Shown one piece after another: positions 45,763 through 55,051 of a stretch of 64,000 nt of DNA. Location: positions 62,001 through 126,000 of the forward strand of contig NZ_JAIRBM010000001.1 in NCBI RefSeq assembly GCF_020089865.1. Direction: 5' to 3'. The translations under genes were made by a program, and so were the position numbers. Positions within the stretch are counted from its first letter, which is position 1, and each line of letters opens with the position of its first letter. The notes beneath the pieces were generated by a model. It searched no databases. It was not told where the DNA came from and saw only the letters and a list, made by a program, of their open reading frames with translations. Source of the DNA: Microvirga puerhi. GTDB lineage: Bacteria > Pseudomonadota > Alphaproteobacteria > Rhizobiales > Beijerinckiaceae.

Positions 45763-46677
45763 TCAAATCGCCTTTCCCTGCCGTCCGGCGAGGTCCTGGA
45801 TGTATTGCCACGCCGTGCGGCCCGACCGGGCGCCGCGGGTGGTGGCCCATTCGAGCGCCTCGGCGCGGATGGTGTCGCGGTCTTCTCCCAGGCCGAGATG
45901 GTCCACGTAGCCGAAGACCATGTCGAGATACTCGTCCTGGCTGCATTTGTGAAAGCCGAGCCACAGGCCGAAGCGATCCGACAGCGACACCTTTTCCTCG
46001 ATGGCTTCGCCCGGGTTGATCGCGGTCGAGCGCTCGTTGTCCATCATGTCGCGCGGCAGCAGGTGGCGACGGTTCGACGTGGCATAGAAGATGACGTTGT
46101 CGGGACGGCCTTCGATGCCGCCTTCCAGAACCGCTTTCAGGGACTTGTACGAGGTATCGTCGGAATCGAAGGAAAGGTCGTCGCAGAAGATCACGAAGCG
46201 ATGCGGATCGGCGCGCAGCAGGGCCATCAGGTCTGGCAAGGTCTCGATGTCCTCGCGATGGATCTCGATCAGCTTGAGGGCGCGCGATTCGGCCGCCCGA
46301 ACGTGATTGATCTCCGCATGGACCGCCTTCACGAGGGAGGACTTGCCCATGCCGCGCGCGCCCCAGAGCAGCGCGTTGTTCGCCGGAAGACCCGAGGCGA
46401 AGCGGCGGGTATTCTCCGCCAAGGTGTCGCGCACGCGGTCGATTCCGCGCAGGAGGCTCATCTCGACCCGGTTCACCTTCGGCACCGGAGCCAGCCGCCG
46501 GGCTGCCGCCTGCCATACGAATGCGTCTGCAGCTGTAAAATCTGCGTGAACCCGCCCCGCCGGCGAGAGGCGATCCAAGGCGTCTGCGATGCGTCGTAAC
46601 AGGTCCACAGCCTCCGGCGCGGCGAGGGGAGAGGATGCAGGCGGGACGGTCGATGGGTCGGAAAGAGGCTTGGCCAT
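45763..46677 (-). CDS. AAA ATPase of the DUF815 family
   Basis: This 304-residue P-loop protein has Walker A LLWGARGMGKSSLVKAV near residue 105 and Walker B-type FVIFCDDLSFD near 165. ATSNRRHLLP follows as a sensor-like segment and the Arg-rich RDMMDNERS. It matches DUF815, widespread ATPases of unknown function in Proteobacteria. No operon partner is on its strand; it is convergent with nlpD and divergent from yajC. Confidence 0.85.
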   Translation of the reverse strand: MAKPLSDPSTVPPASSPLAAPEAVDLLRRIADALDRLSPAGRVHADFTAADAFVWQAAARRLAPVPKVNRVEMSLLRGIDRVRDTLAENTRRFASGLPANNALLWGARGMGKSSLVKAVHAEINHVRAAESRALKLIEIHREDIETLPDLMALLRADPHRFVIFCDDLSFDSDDTSYKSLKAVLEGGIEGRPDNVIFYATSNRRHLLPRDMMDNERSTAINPGEAIEEKVSLSDRFGLWLGFHKCSQDEYLDMVFGYVDHLGLGEDRDTIRAEALEWATTRGARSGRTAWQYIQDLAGRQGKAI

Positions 46678-46854
46678 GGCGCTTTCGTTGAATAAAAGCC
46701 TTGCTTAACGCGGATGCAGAGCATCGTCCATGGAGGCGCGCTCTGGAAATCCCGGCAACTTCATTGATTTCGTGAAGTCGATGGGTATAGTCCGCCGCGT
46801 TCCAACCCTGTCCGGCGCGGGTGGGCCGAAAGAGCCTGCCACGCGCCTTACTCC

Positions 46855-47202
46855 ATGGAGAGCCGCTTGTTCATTACGCCCGCCTTCGCGCAAGGGGCCC
46901 CCGCCGGGTCAGACATGATGTCGTTGGCCACGAATCTCGTGCCCTTCATCCTCATTTTCGTCATTATGTGGTTCCTGATCATTCGGCCGCAGCAGCGCCG
47001 GGTGAAGGATCATCAGGAGATGATCAAGAATGTGCGCCGCGGCGACACGATCGTGACCTCCGGTGGGATCATCGGCAAGGTGACCCGCGTGCTCGAGGAC
47101 AGCTCCGATATCGAGGTCGAGATCGCCGATGGCGTAAAGGTGAAGATCGCCCGCGCTAATATCTCCGAGGTCCGGGCGAAGAGCGAGCCGGTCAAGGCCT
47201 GA
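46855..47202 (+). CDS. yajC: Sec translocase accessory subunit YajC
   Basis: The 115-residue protein has one membrane helix (LVPFILIFVIMWFLIIRPQQRR), then a cytoplasmic domain with GDTIVTSGGIIGKV. YajC joins SecDF-SecYEG in promoting protein export. It starts the yajC-secD-secF unit, as in most bacteria. Confidence 0.92.
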   Translation: MESRLFITPAFAQGAPAGSDMMSLATNLVPFILIFVIMWFLIIRPQQRRVKDHQEMIKNVRRGDTIVTSGGIIGKVTRVLEDSSDIEVEIADGVKVKIARANISEVRAKSEPVKA

Positions 47203-47235
47203 TCGCGGCCGCTCCCAGAAAAGGTTGAGTTGACG

Positions 47236-48843
47236 ATGTTGCGCTTCTCGAGAACCAAGATCATCGCCACGATGGCGGTCATCCTGATCGGCCTTCTTCT
47301 CGCCGTTCCGAGCTTGATGGGTCGCGAGGAGCGCGAAGCTTTCCTGCGCTCCGTGCCGAACTGGGTTCCCTCGTGGCTGATCCCGTCCCGTGCCGTCGTG
47401 CTCGGCCTCGATCTGCAGGGCGGTTCTCACGTCCTGCTCGAGGTTGACGTCCCGGATCTTCTGCGCACGCAGAGCACCCAGCTTCGCGATGACGTGCGCC
47501 GGGTGCTCCGTGAGGCTCGGGTCAACCCGCAGGGCGGCATCCAGCTCAATCCACGCGGCATCCAGATCCGGGTGCCGGATCAGGCTGACCGGGACAAGAT
47601 CCTGCCGCGCCTGCGTGAGCTGTCCCAGCCGATCGGCAATACGGTACTCGGCCAGGGCGGCAATCGGGACCTCGACGTCACGACCACGCCGGATGGGCTG
47701 ATCACGCTCACCTATACGGATGCCGGCACCAACGAGAAGGTGCGCCGCGCCGTCGATCAATCGATCGAGGTCATCCGCAAGCGTATCGACTTCGGCGGAA
47801 CCACCGAGCCGAGCATTCAGCGCCAGGGGGCGGACCGTGTCCTCGTCCAGGTCCCCGGCCTGCAGGATCCCCAGCGCCTGAAGGAGCTTCTCGGCCGGAC
47901 CGCCAAGCTCGAATTCCGCATGCTCGGGCAGCAGGGCGCCACCGATGTCGACATGCTCCCCATGCGCGATGCCGGCGGGCAGAAAGTGCCGGTCGAGCGC
48001 CGGGTGATCGTCGAGGGCGGCGACCTCGTCGATGCCCAGCCGGCCTTCGACAGCCGCACCAACGAGCCGATCGTCAACTTCCGCTTCAATATCCGCGGCG
48101 CTCAGCGCTTCGGCCAAGCGACATCCGAGAACATCGGCCGTCCACTCGCCATCGTGCTGGATAACGAGGTGATCTCGGCCCCGACCATTCAGACGGCGAT
48201 TACCGGCGGATCGGGCCAGATCTCGGGCCGCTTCACGGTGCAGCAGGCCCAGGACCTCGCGGTTCTCCTGCGCGCCGGCGCCCTGCCGGCGAAGCTGACC
48301 GTCGTCGAGGAACGAACCGTCGGCCCAGGCCTCGGCAAGGACTCCATCGAAGCGGGCAAGAAGGCGACCTACGTCGCGGCCATTCTGGTCATGATCTTCA
48401 TGTTCGCGACTTATGGCCTGTTCGGCCTCTTCGCGAACATCGCACTCCTGGTTCACGTCGGCCTGATCTTCGGCCTGATGTCCGTCCTCGAGGCGACGCT
48501 GACCTTGCCCGGCATCGCCGGCATCGTGCTCACCATCGGTACGGCCGTCGACTCGAACGTGCTGATCTATGAGCGCATCCGCGAGGAGCAGCACGCCGGA
48601 CGCTCGATTCCGTCCGCCATTCAGGCCGGCTTCGAGCGTGCCTTTGCCACGATCGTGGATTCGAACAGCACCATGGCGATCGCCGCGGTCATCCTGTTCT
48701 TCCTCGGATCGGGGCCGGTGCGCGGCTTCGCCGTGGTCTTCATTCTCGGCATCCTGACGACGGTGATCACCGCCGTGACCCTGACGCGCATGATGATTGC
48801 GCTCTGGTATCATTGGATGCGTCCGAAAGCCCTTCCTTTCTAA
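47236..48843 (+). CDS. secD: protein translocase subunit SecD
   Basis: The 535-residue protein has six membrane helices and a large periplasmic P1 domain (about 60-360) starting GLDLQGGSHVLLEVD. It uses the proton-motive force with SecF to pull preproteins across the membrane. GTAVDSNVLIYERIREE is the conserved D-x-N motif of RND-type helices, the likely proton path. ATG 47236 is preferred over a TTG at 47230. Confidence 0.95.
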   Translation: MLRFSRTKIIATMAVILIGLLLAVPSLMGREEREAFLRSVPNWVPSWLIPSRAVVLGLDLQGGSHVLLEVDVPDLLRTQSTQLRDDVRRVLREARVNPQGGIQLNPRGIQIRVPDQADRDKILPRLRELSQPIGNTVLGQGGNRDLDVTTTPDGLITLTYTDAGTNEKVRRAVDQSIEVIRKRIDFGGTTEPSIQRQGADRVLVQVPGLQDPQRLKELLGRTAKLEFRMLGQQGATDVDMLPMRDAGGQKVPVERRVIVEGGDLVDAQPAFDSRTNEPIVNFRFNIRGAQRFGQATSENIGRPLAIVLDNEVISAPTIQTAITGGSGQISGRFTVQQAQDLAVLLRAGALPAKLTVVEERTVGPGLGKDSIEAGKKATYVAAILVMIFMFATYGLFGLFANIALLVHVGLIFGLMSVLEATLTLPGIAGIVLTIGTAVDSNVLIYERIREEQHAGRSIPSAIQAGFERAFATIVDSNSTMAIAAVILFFLGSGPVRGFAVVFILGILTTVITAVTLTRMMIALWYHWMRPKALPF

Positions 48844-48855
48844 GGAATTTATATC

Positions 48856-49794
48856 GTGCGCCTCATCCGCATCTGGCCCGAACACGCCCATTTCGACTTC
48901 ATGCGCCTTCGGCGCTTCTCATTCCCGTTATCGGCGACCCTGTCGCTCCTGACGATCCTTGTGCTGCTCACGATCGGGCTGAATTTCGGCATCGACTTCA
49001 AGGGCGGAACGCTCATGGAGCTGCAGTCGAAGTCCGGCCATTCGGACGTCGCCCAGATCCGCCAGACGGCACAGGGCTTCGGCTTCGGCGATGTGGAGGT
49101 GCAGGAATTCGGCACCGCCGGCGGCCTGTCGTTGCGCTTCCCCATCCAGGAAGGCGGCGAGGCTGCCCAGAGCGCCGTGGTGCAGAAGGCGCGCGACACC
49201 TTCGGCAACGATTACGACTTCCAGCGTGTCGAAACCGTCGGCCCACGCGTGTCGGGTGAGCTCGTCCAATCGGGCACCATCGGCATCATCCTGTCGGTCA
49301 TCGCGGTCCTGTTCTATCTTTGGTTCCGCTTCGAGCGCGAGCTTGCCATCGGTGCCATCGTCGGGACCCTGCATGACATCGTGCTGACGGTTGGCTTCTT
49401 CGTCATCACGCGGCACGAGTTCAACATGACGTCGATCGCCGCGATCCTCACGATCGTCGGCTACTCGCTGAACGAGACCGTGGTGGTGTTCGACCGCACA
49501 CGTGAGCTCATGCGCCGCTACAAGACCATGCCGGTGACGGAGCTTTTGAACCTGTCGATCAACACCACCATGTCGCGCACGGTGATGACGGCGACCACGA
49601 CGGCGCTGTCTCTGCTGGCCCTGGTGATCTTCGGCGGCCGGGCGATCGAAGGCTTCGCGCAGGTGATGCTCTACGGCGTCGTGATCTGTACCTATTCCGC
49701 GATTTTCATCTCGTCGCCGATGCTGATCTATATCGGTCTTCGCAGTTCCGAGACGGTCAAAGCTCCAGAGGGCAAGGTCGCTCCGGCGGAGTGA
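48856..49794 (+). CDS. secF: protein translocase subunit SecF
   Basis: The 312-residue partner of SecD has six membrane helices and a smaller periplasmic domain. The conserved LNFGIDFKGGTLME and YSLNETVVVFDRTRE match the family. It starts with GTG at 48856, twelve bases after secD. Downstream genes follow closely, with the next ATG six bases after its stop. Confidence 0.93.
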   Translation: MRLIRIWPEHAHFDFMRLRRFSFPLSATLSLLTILVLLTIGLNFGIDFKGGTLMELQSKSGHSDVAQIRQTAQGFGFGDVEVQEFGTAGGLSLRFPIQEGGEAAQSAVVQKARDTFGNDYDFQRVETVGPRVSGELVQSGTIGIILSVIAVLFYLWFRFERELAIGAIVGTLHDIVLTVGFFVITRHEFNMTSIAAILTIVGYSLNETVVVFDRTRELMRRYKTMPVTELLNLSINTTMSRTVMTATTTALSLLALVIFGGRAIEGFAQVMLYGVVICTYSAIFISSPMLIYIGLRSSETVKAPEGKVAPAE

Positions 49795-49799
49795 GACGC

Positions 49800-50186
49800 A
49801 TGAGCGGCGGTCGTACCTACGACGGCTTCGTGCCGGGGCGTTATCCCATCGACGCCTACGGCAACGGTGGCTTCCGCTTCGCGGACATGTCTCATCGTGG
49901 CTCCATCCTGATCCTGCCTTCGGGCATCAGGGCGTGGCCGGTTTCATCGGTCGCCGAGATCACGGTTGAGTCTCTCGCGCCTGTCTTCGCTGAGGCGGAG
50001 GAGATCGAGTTCTTTCTCCTCGGCACCGGTGTTGATGTCGCAGCCCTGCCGGAGAGCCTGCGCCTGCAATTCCGGGAGCGCCGCATCGGCCTCGACGTGA
50101 TGCAGAGCGGCGCTGCTGCGCGCACCTACAACATCCTGCTCGCCGAGAACCGCAAGGTTGCGGCAGCGCTTATCGCCGTACCCTGA
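49800..50186 (+). CDS. Mth938-like domain protein, bacterial homologue of NDUFAF3
   Basis: This 128-residue cytosolic single-domain protein of the DUF498/Mth938 family has YGNGGFRFADMSHRGSILILPSGI and the end GLDVMQSGAAARTYNILLAENRKVAAALI. The mitochondrial homologue NDUFAF3 is a complex I assembly factor. The start is ATG 49800, with GGAG nine bases upstream; a GTG overlapping the secF stop (49791) is possible. It follows secF and precedes an NDUFAF6 homologue by one base. Confidence 0.82.
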   Translation: MSGGRTYDGFVPGRYPIDAYGNGGFRFADMSHRGSILILPSGIRAWPVSSVAEITVESLAPVFAEAEEIEFFLLGTGVDVAALPESLRLQFRERRIGLDVMQSGAAARTYNILLAENRKVAAALIAVP

Positions 50187-50187
50187 A

Positions 50188-51036
50188 ATGGCCTCCGACG
50201 ACCTGATCTTCGCCTATTCCCACTGCGAGGCGCTCGTCCGCGAAGCTGATCCGGACCGGTTCTGGGCGAGCCAGTTCGCTCCGGCCGACAAGCGGCCACA
50301 TCTCCATGCTCTGCACGCTTTCAGCTACGAAATCGCCCGCGTGAGGGATTCCGTGCGCGAGGCGATGCTCGGCGAGATCCGCCTGCAATGGTGGCGCGAT
50401 GCGCTGCAGGGCGAGGCGCGGGGCGATGTCAGGGCCAATCCCATCGTGGCCGCCCTCGACGACACGATCGTCAAGTTCAAGCTGCCACGCGCGGCCCTTG
50501 TCGACCTCATCGACGCCCGGATCTTCGATCTCTACGACGACCTGATGCCGACCCTCAACGATCTCGAAGGATATTGCGGGGAAACCGCGTCGAGCCTCTT
50601 TCGTCTGGCAAGCATTGTGCTGATGAACGGAGTCGATCCGCGGAACGCCGATGCAGCGGGGCACGCGGGCGTTGCTTATGCGGTGACTGGCCTGCTGCGA
50701 GCTTTTCCATGGCACGCCCGTCACGGCCAGATCTATATCCCCGCCGACATTTTGGAGCGTCACGGCGTCGTGCGGGAGGACATCGTGACCGGACGGGGAG
50801 GGCCCGGCCTGAGAGGGGCGCTTGCGGATCTCCGCGCCGTCGTGCGCCGTCATCTCGATCAGGTCAGAACCCTGCGCCCCACGATTCCATCGGAGGCTCA
50901 GCCGGCCTTCCGTGTCCTCGCCCTCGTGGAGCCCTATCTTAAAGCCATGGAGCGCCCGGATTACGACCCCTTCCACACGGAGGTCGACCTGCCCCGTTGG
51001 CGCAAGATCTGGGTGCTATGGCGGGGAGGATTTTGA
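50188..51036 (+). CDS. squalene/phytoene synthase-like protein, NDUFAF6-type
   Basis: The 282-residue all-helical protein has the isoprenoid-synthase-like fold of phytoene synthase, with HALHAFSYEIARVRDSVREAMLGEIRLQWW near residue 42 and GLLRAFPWHARHGQIYIP near 170. The usual catalytic D-x-x-x-D motifs are missing: the first is replaced by an Ile/Arg-rich helix and the second by VTGLLRAFPW. This fits NDUFAF6-type complex I assembly factors rather than a carotenoid or squalene enzyme. The gene is directly after the NDUFAF3-like gene. Confidence 0.8.
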   Translation: MASDDLIFAYSHCEALVREADPDRFWASQFAPADKRPHLHALHAFSYEIARVRDSVREAMLGEIRLQWWRDALQGEARGDVRANPIVAALDDTIVKFKLPRAALVDLIDARIFDLYDDLMPTLNDLEGYCGETASSLFRLASIVLMNGVDPRNADAAGHAGVAYAVTGLLRAFPWHARHGQIYIPADILERHGVVREDIVTGRGGPGLRGALADLRAVVRRHLDQVRTLRPTIPSEAQPAFRVLALVEPYLKAMERPDYDPFHTEVDLPRWRKIWVLWRGGF

Positions 51037-51044
51037 TTTCACTC

Positions 51045-51189
51045 GTCATTCCGGAGCCGCGTAGCGGAGCACGGGGCCGATAAACTCCAACGTTGAAGAA
51101 TAGAGCATGACGATAGCCGCTGCTCTCAATTCTGAAACGCTAGCGGCTATGGGTTCCGGGCCCAGCGCTGTGCGCTGTCCCGGAATGAC
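51045..51189. repeat. palindromic intergenic element, copy D
   Basis: It begins GTCATTCCGGAG at 51045 and ends TCCCGGAATGAC at 51189, with inner CGCTAGCGGCTATGGGTTCC resembling the right part of copies A and C. The left half is more diverged than in the other copies. It lies between the convergent NDUFAF6-like gene and trmFO. Confidence 0.75.
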
Positions 51190-51220
51190 AGTGCGCCGCC
51201 AATCACCCAGGACTTACCGC

Positions 51221-52636
51221 TCACTCAGCCGCCGCCGGCATATCCTGCCCGGCTTTCCAGGCCGCAAGATCCGCCCGGGCACGGTCGGTCAGGGCACGCT
51301 TCTTGGCGATGGTTTTCGCTGGGCCGCGCAGCCGCTTGCCGTTTTCGTCCTTGGCCGTGAACGTGATCGGCGGGAAGAGGCCGAAATTGACGTTCATCGG
51401 CTGGAAGGAGCGGGGACCTTCATCGATGGTCTCGATATGGCCGCCGGTGATGTGGTTGATGAGGGCGCCGAGCGCCGTCGTTGCCGGCAGAGGGGGCAAT
51501 GCCCGCCCAAGGCGTTCCGCTGCCGCGAAGCGTCCGGTCATCAATCCGATGGCCGCGCTTTCCACATAGCCTTCGCAGCCCGTGATCTGACCGGCGAAGC
51601 GAAGCCGCGGCATGGCCTGGAGGCGAAGCGTCGGATCGAGCAGCTTTGGTGAATTGAGGTAGGTGTTGCGGTGGATGCCGCCGAGACGGGCGAACTCCGC
51701 ATTCTCCAGGCCCGGGATCATGCGGAAGATGCCGGTCTGTGCGCCATATTTCAGCTTCGTCTGGAAGCCGACCATGTTGAACAGGGTGCCCAGCGCATTG
51801 TCCTGGCGCAGTTGCACGATGGCATAGGGCTTGACGTCGGGATTGCGTGGATCGGTGAGGCCCACCGGCTTCATGGGGCCGTGGCGAAGGGTCTCGCGGC
51901 CGCGCTCTGCCATGACCTCGATCGGCAGGCAGCCGTCGAAGTAAGGGGTGTTCTCCCAATCCTTGAACTCGGTCTTGTCGCCGGTCAGCAGCGCATCGAC
52001 GAAGGCCTCGTACTGCTCCTTCGTCATCGGGCAGTTGATGTAGTCCTTTCCTGTGCCGCCTGGTCCCACCTTGTCGTAGCGCGACTGGAACCACGCCACG
52101 TCCATGTTGATGGATTCGCGGTACACGATCGGGGCGATGGCGTCGAAGAAGGCGAGCTCCTTCTCCCCCGTGAGCGACAGAACGGCTTCGGCCAGGGCGG
52201 GCGAGGTGAGGGGGCCGGTCGCGACGATCACGGAAGACCAGTCTTCCGGCGGCAGCCCGGCGATCTCGCCACGCTCGATGGTTACCAGGGGATGCGCTTC
52301 CAGGGCCCCGGTGACGGCGTCCGAAAAGCCGTCCCGGTCCACAGCCAGAGCGCCGCCGGCGGGCACCTGGTGGGCGTCGCCCTTCGCCATGATCAGAGAG
52401 CCCAGCGAACGCATCTCCTGGTGCAGCAGGCCGACCGCGTTCGTCTCGGCGTCGTCCGAGCGGAAGGAGTTGGAGCAGACGAGTTCGGCCAGACCATCGG
52501 TCTTGTGCGCATCGGTGCCGCGCACGGGCCGCATTTCGTGCAGAACCACGGGAACACCGGCCTGGGCGATCTGCCAGGACGCCTCGGAGCCTGCGAGGCC
52601 GCCGCCTACCACATGGATCGGTTGAAGCTTGCTCAT
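51221..52636 (-). CDS. trmFO: folate/FAD-dependent tRNA (uracil-54) methyltransferase
   Basis: TrmFO makes ribothymidine 54 in the T-loop of tRNAs with 5,10-methylene-THF and FADH2, replacing the SAM enzyme TrmA. The 471-residue protein has the FAD-binding [20 protein letters not shown], and the active-site segment [17 protein letters not shown] near residue 50 where a cysteine acts as catalyst. Later [17 protein letters not shown] is typical. It starts at ATG 52636 ([10 protein letters not shown]). Confidence 0.92.
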   Translation of the reverse strand: MSKLQPIHVVGGGLAGSEASWQIAQAGVPVVLHEMRPVRGTDAHKTDGLAELVCSNSFRSDDAETNAVGLLHQEMRSLGSLIMAKGDAHQVPAGGALAVDRDGFSDAVTGALEAHPLVTIERGEIAGLPPEDWSSVIVATGPLTSPALAEAVLSLTGEKELAFFDAIAPIVYRESINMDVAWFQSRYDKVGPGGTGKDYINCPMTKEQYEAFVDALLTGDKTEFKDWENTPYFDGCLPIEVMAERGRETLRHGPMKPVGLTDPRNPDVKPYAIVQLRQDNALGTLFNMVGFQTKLKYGAQTGIFRMIPGLENAEFARLGGIHRNTYLNSPKLLDPTLRLQAMPRLRFAGQITGCEGYVESAAIGLMTGRFAAAERLGRALPPLPATTALGALINHITGGHIETIDEGPRSFQPMNVNFGLFPPITFTAKDENGKRLRGPAKTIAKKRALTDRARADLAAWKAGQDMPAAAE

Positions 52637-52723
52637 CGTATTCCTCTCGTACGGCGCTTTGTTGACCCTACGGGCGGTCCGGGTCAAGCTAAGCCATTCC
52701 CATTCACGGACAGATTCAGGATC

Positions 52724-53482
52724 ATGGCCTCACAGCGACCCATCGTGCTTATAACAGGGGCGAGCCGCGGCATAGGCGCTGCGGTGGCGCAACTGGCTGC
52801 CCAGCGCGGCTATGACGTGGCGATCAATTACCGTTCGGAGCGCGATGCCGCGGAGCTGGTGGCGCGGGTCTGTCGCGACGCGGGAGCCGCTGCTGTCATA
52901 TGCCAGGGCGACATGGCCGTGTCCGCAGATGTGATCCGTGTTTTCGATGAAGCACAGGCGGGCCTCGGGCCCGTCTCGCATGTGGTCAACAATGCCGGGA
53001 TCACGGGGCGTTCGAGCCGGCTCGAGAGCGCGTCCGACGAGACCATCCGTGCCTGTATCGATATCAATGTCCTCGGTGCGCTCTGGGTGGCCCGCGAGGC
53101 CGCCCGACGCCTTTCTAAGGAAAATGGCGGACCAGGAGGCTCGATCGTCAACATCTCCTCCGTCGCCTCGCGCCTCGGAAGCGCTGGTGAATACGTTTGG
53201 TATGCGGCATCGAAAGCTGCCGTCGATGCGCTGACGATCGGCCTCTCGCAGGAGCTGGCAGGGCAGGGGGTGCGGGTGAATGCGGTCTCGCCTGGAATCA
53301 CGCGGACCGAGATCCATGAGAAGAGCACCGGAGATGCGGAGCGCGTCGAGCGGTTCCGGGCGAAGATTCCGATGAACCGAATCGGCGAGCCCGAGGAAAT
53401 CGCCGAGGCGATCCTGTTTCTCATGTCGGACGCCGCATCCTACATCACCGGCACCAATGTATCGGTCTCGGGCGGGCGATAG
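52724..53482 (+). CDS. short-chain dehydrogenase/reductase
   Basis: The 252-residue NAD(P)-dependent oxidoreductase has the glycine motif [21 protein letters not shown], catalytic Ser in [11 protein letters not shown] and YAASK. The end [28 protein letters not shown] is typical of classical SDRs related to glucose 1-dehydrogenase and 3-oxoacyl-ACP reductase. It is monocistronic and divergent from trmFO. Substrate unknown. A much longer upstream frame is not coding. Confidence 0.88.
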   Translation: MASQRPIVLITGASRGIGAAVAQLAAQRGYDVAINYRSERDAAELVARVCRDAGAAAVICQGDMAVSADVIRVFDEAQAGLGPVSHVVNNAGITGRSSRLESASDETIRACIDINVLGALWVAREAARRLSKENGGPGGSIVNISSVASRLGSAGEYVWYAASKAAVDALTIGLSQELAGQGVRVNAVSPGITRTEIHEKSTGDAERVERFRAKIPMNRIGEPEEIAEAILFLMSDAASYITGTNVSVSGGR

Positions 53483-53494
53483 AGGGGTCCAGAC

Positions 53495-53520
53495 AAGCAA
53501 ACGCCCGCCGGAGGGCGGGC
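53495..53520 (-). terminator. terminator of the DUF1127 gene
   Basis: GCCCGCC and GGCGGGC (53503-53509 and 53514-53520) form a seven-pair G-C stem. On the minus strand it is followed by GTTTGCTTG. It sits between the convergent SDR and DUF1127 genes and could serve both. Confidence 0.65.
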
Positions 53521-53549
53521 GAGGGCCTTCGCTGCAGTGCAGCAATCAG

Positions 53550-53705
53550 TTACGCGACAGCGTGCTGACGAGCGATGCTGTCGATCTGGAAGCGGGAGAT
53601 GCCCAGATCATCGAGTTCGCGGTCGGACAGCTGCGACAACTCGCGGACGGTCTCGCGATAACGAAGGTAGGCGCGGACCTTAGAGAGGATGTAGGTGACG
53701 AACAT
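53550..53705 (-). CDS. DUF1127 small protein
   Basis: This 51-residue protein is translated from ATG 53705 with AGGAG eight bases upstream. After MFVTYILSKVRAYLRY, the core RELSQLSDRELDDLGISR and the end FQIDSIARQ match the DUF1127 signature (YjiS-type). In Agrobacterium and other Alphaproteobacteria such small arginine-rich proteins affect RNA turnover and phosphate or stress physiology. It is the only gene on its strand here and is followed by its own hairpin terminator. Confidence 0.85.
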   Translation of the reverse strand: MFVTYILSKVRAYLRYRETVRELSQLSDRELDDLGISRFQIDSIARQHAVA

Positions 53706-54120
53706 TGGTAGCTCCTGAAGTTAGCCGGCCCGGGGTGACCGGCGGCTTTTGCTCTTGCGTGTGCAATGCAGCATATAAGGGAGTGCGATGCCGAAGAGGA
53801 GTGGTAATATTGTAGGTCTGTTATGCTTTAGTAGCATGACACCCTAAGGCCAAGTTAACGAGTCATGTCGACAGTGCATCCAAAAGTGGCGCTTAGGGCC
53901 ATGCATGTGGTGGCGGTCCTGCTGTACATGCACCCAATACCGAACGCAGAATGCTCCAGCTTCGCAGCCCAGTGATCGATCTCGCTGCCTACGCTCTTTC
54001 CTGAACAGATATTCATCTGTATTCACGAAGTATAACGAGATCGTAATATTTGCCTCATCAGGAACCTGCGCAAAGAGGTCGCGTTTCCTCCCCACTTATT
54101 GTTTTGGAGGAGATAACGCG
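53706..54120. other. gene-free divergent region holding a stress promoter
   Basis: This 415-base region separates the DUF1127 gene from the gene at 54121. It is more AT-rich than average. A perfect sigma-EcfG-type promoter is at 54061-54085. No gene or RNA could be recognised in the rest. Confidence 0.5.
54061..54085 (+). promoter_or_regulatory. sigma-EcfG-type general stress promoter
   Basis: GGAAC at 54061-54065 and CGTT at 54082-54085 are separated by exactly 16 bases, the consensus for the alphaproteobacterial general stress sigma factor EcfG (RpoE2/SigT type). Transcription would start near 54092, about 30 bases before the ATG at 54121. AGGAG lies in the leader. Confidence 0.75.
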
Positions 54121-54915
54121 ATGAAGAAAATCGCTTTTGGTCTCGGGCTGGCCCTTCTGGGCACTACGGTCTACGCCCAAACGCCTGCAACACCTGATAC
54201 GTCCGCCAATACGCAGATTCGGCCCGGTTCCTCATCGTCCACGACCATTCGTCAGCACATGGGCGAGCGCGGCGCCTCCACGGGATCGGAAACCCGTATT
54301 CGCACCCGTGTCGATGGCGGCATCCGCGCAGGAGTCGAGACCGGCGAGCGTCGCGATGTCACCGTCCATCGGACACGTTCGATCCACGCTGTGGAAGAGC
54401 CGAGCGTTTCCGTGACCCGCCATCGGACGGTCACGACTTATGACGAGCCTGACACTGTGGTCCATCGCACAGTCGTCAAGAAGAAACCCGTCGCCAAGAA
54501 GATCGTAGTGAAGACGAAGAAATCGCCGTCGACCAAAGTCGTCGTCAAGAAGCGTCGCCATTATGTGGTCCATGAGCCGGTCGAGGTTCGCCGCAAGACC
54601 GTGCGTCGCTACGAGGTGAATGAGCCGAGCGTGTCCGTTACCCGTCGAACCGTCCGCCACGTTCACGAAGCATCTCCGCGCGTCGGCGTGTCGATCGAGC
54701 AGCGTCGAATGAGCGTTCGTCCGTCGAGCGACGTGAACGTGTCGACCTCGGTTCGCCAGCGCTCCTCCGCACCGGAAGCGACGGGCTCCGTGACGACGCG
54801 CAGCCGTGTCAACACGAACGGCGCCGTGCGAGGTGGCCAGAGTGGCTCGACCAATCTGCGCCTCCAGCAGCAGGGCGGGTCCTCGTCCAGTGGCAGCAGC
54901 AACATGAATCAGTAA
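54121..54915 (+). CDS. basic, repetitive exported protein under a stress promoter
   Basis: This 264-residue protein has a clean signal peptide (MKKIAFGLGLALLGTTVYAQ). The mature part is very rich in Val, Thr, Lys and Arg, with the unit EPSVSVTR repeated (near residues 98 and 162). A Lys-rich stretch (VKKKPVAKKIVVKTKK) and a Ser/Gly/Gln tail ending SSSGSSNMNQ follow. No cysteine or enzyme motif is present. It may bind DNA, polyphosphate or cell-surface polymers; this is speculation. It is monocistronic, with a sigma-EcfG promoter upstream and a terminator downstream. Confidence 0.72.
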   Translation: MKKIAFGLGLALLGTTVYAQTPATPDTSANTQIRPGSSSSTTIRQHMGERGASTGSETRIRTRVDGGIRAGVETGERRDVTVHRTRSIHAVEEPSVSVTRHRTVTTYDEPDTVVHRTVVKKKPVAKKIVVKTKKSPSTKVVVKKRRHYVVHEPVEVRRKTVRRYEVNEPSVSVTRRTVRHVHEASPRVGVSIEQRRMSVRPSSDVNVSTSVRQRSSAPEATGSVTTRSRVNTNGAVRGGQSGSTNLRLQQQGGSSSSGSSNMNQ

Positions 54916-54938
54916 GGATTGCGTCCCGCGTAACCTGA

Positions 54939-54963
54939 GGGGCCGGTTTTCCGGCCCCTTTTC
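54939..54963 (+). terminator. intrinsic terminator
   Basis: GGGGCCGG and CCGGCCCC (54939-54946 and 54951-54958) form an eight-pair stem over a TTTT loop, followed by TTTTC. It ends the transcript of the basic protein. Confidence 0.85.
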
Positions 54964-55051
54964 TTATGTGTCTGAGAGTGTGCACCAGCTTGCGGCGGCG
55001 CTGCTGAGGCGGCAGAGTGCGCGCCAGATTGAGAACCTGCCGGGGGGCAAC

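Noticed and set aside
46909..48891. A 660-codon minus-strand frame opposite yajC and secD
   Set aside because: Shadow of the Sec genes.
51671..52723. N-terminal extension of the SDR gene through trmFO
   Set aside because: The extension is antisense to trmFO and unlike SDR proteins; the fold starts at [12 protein letters not shown].
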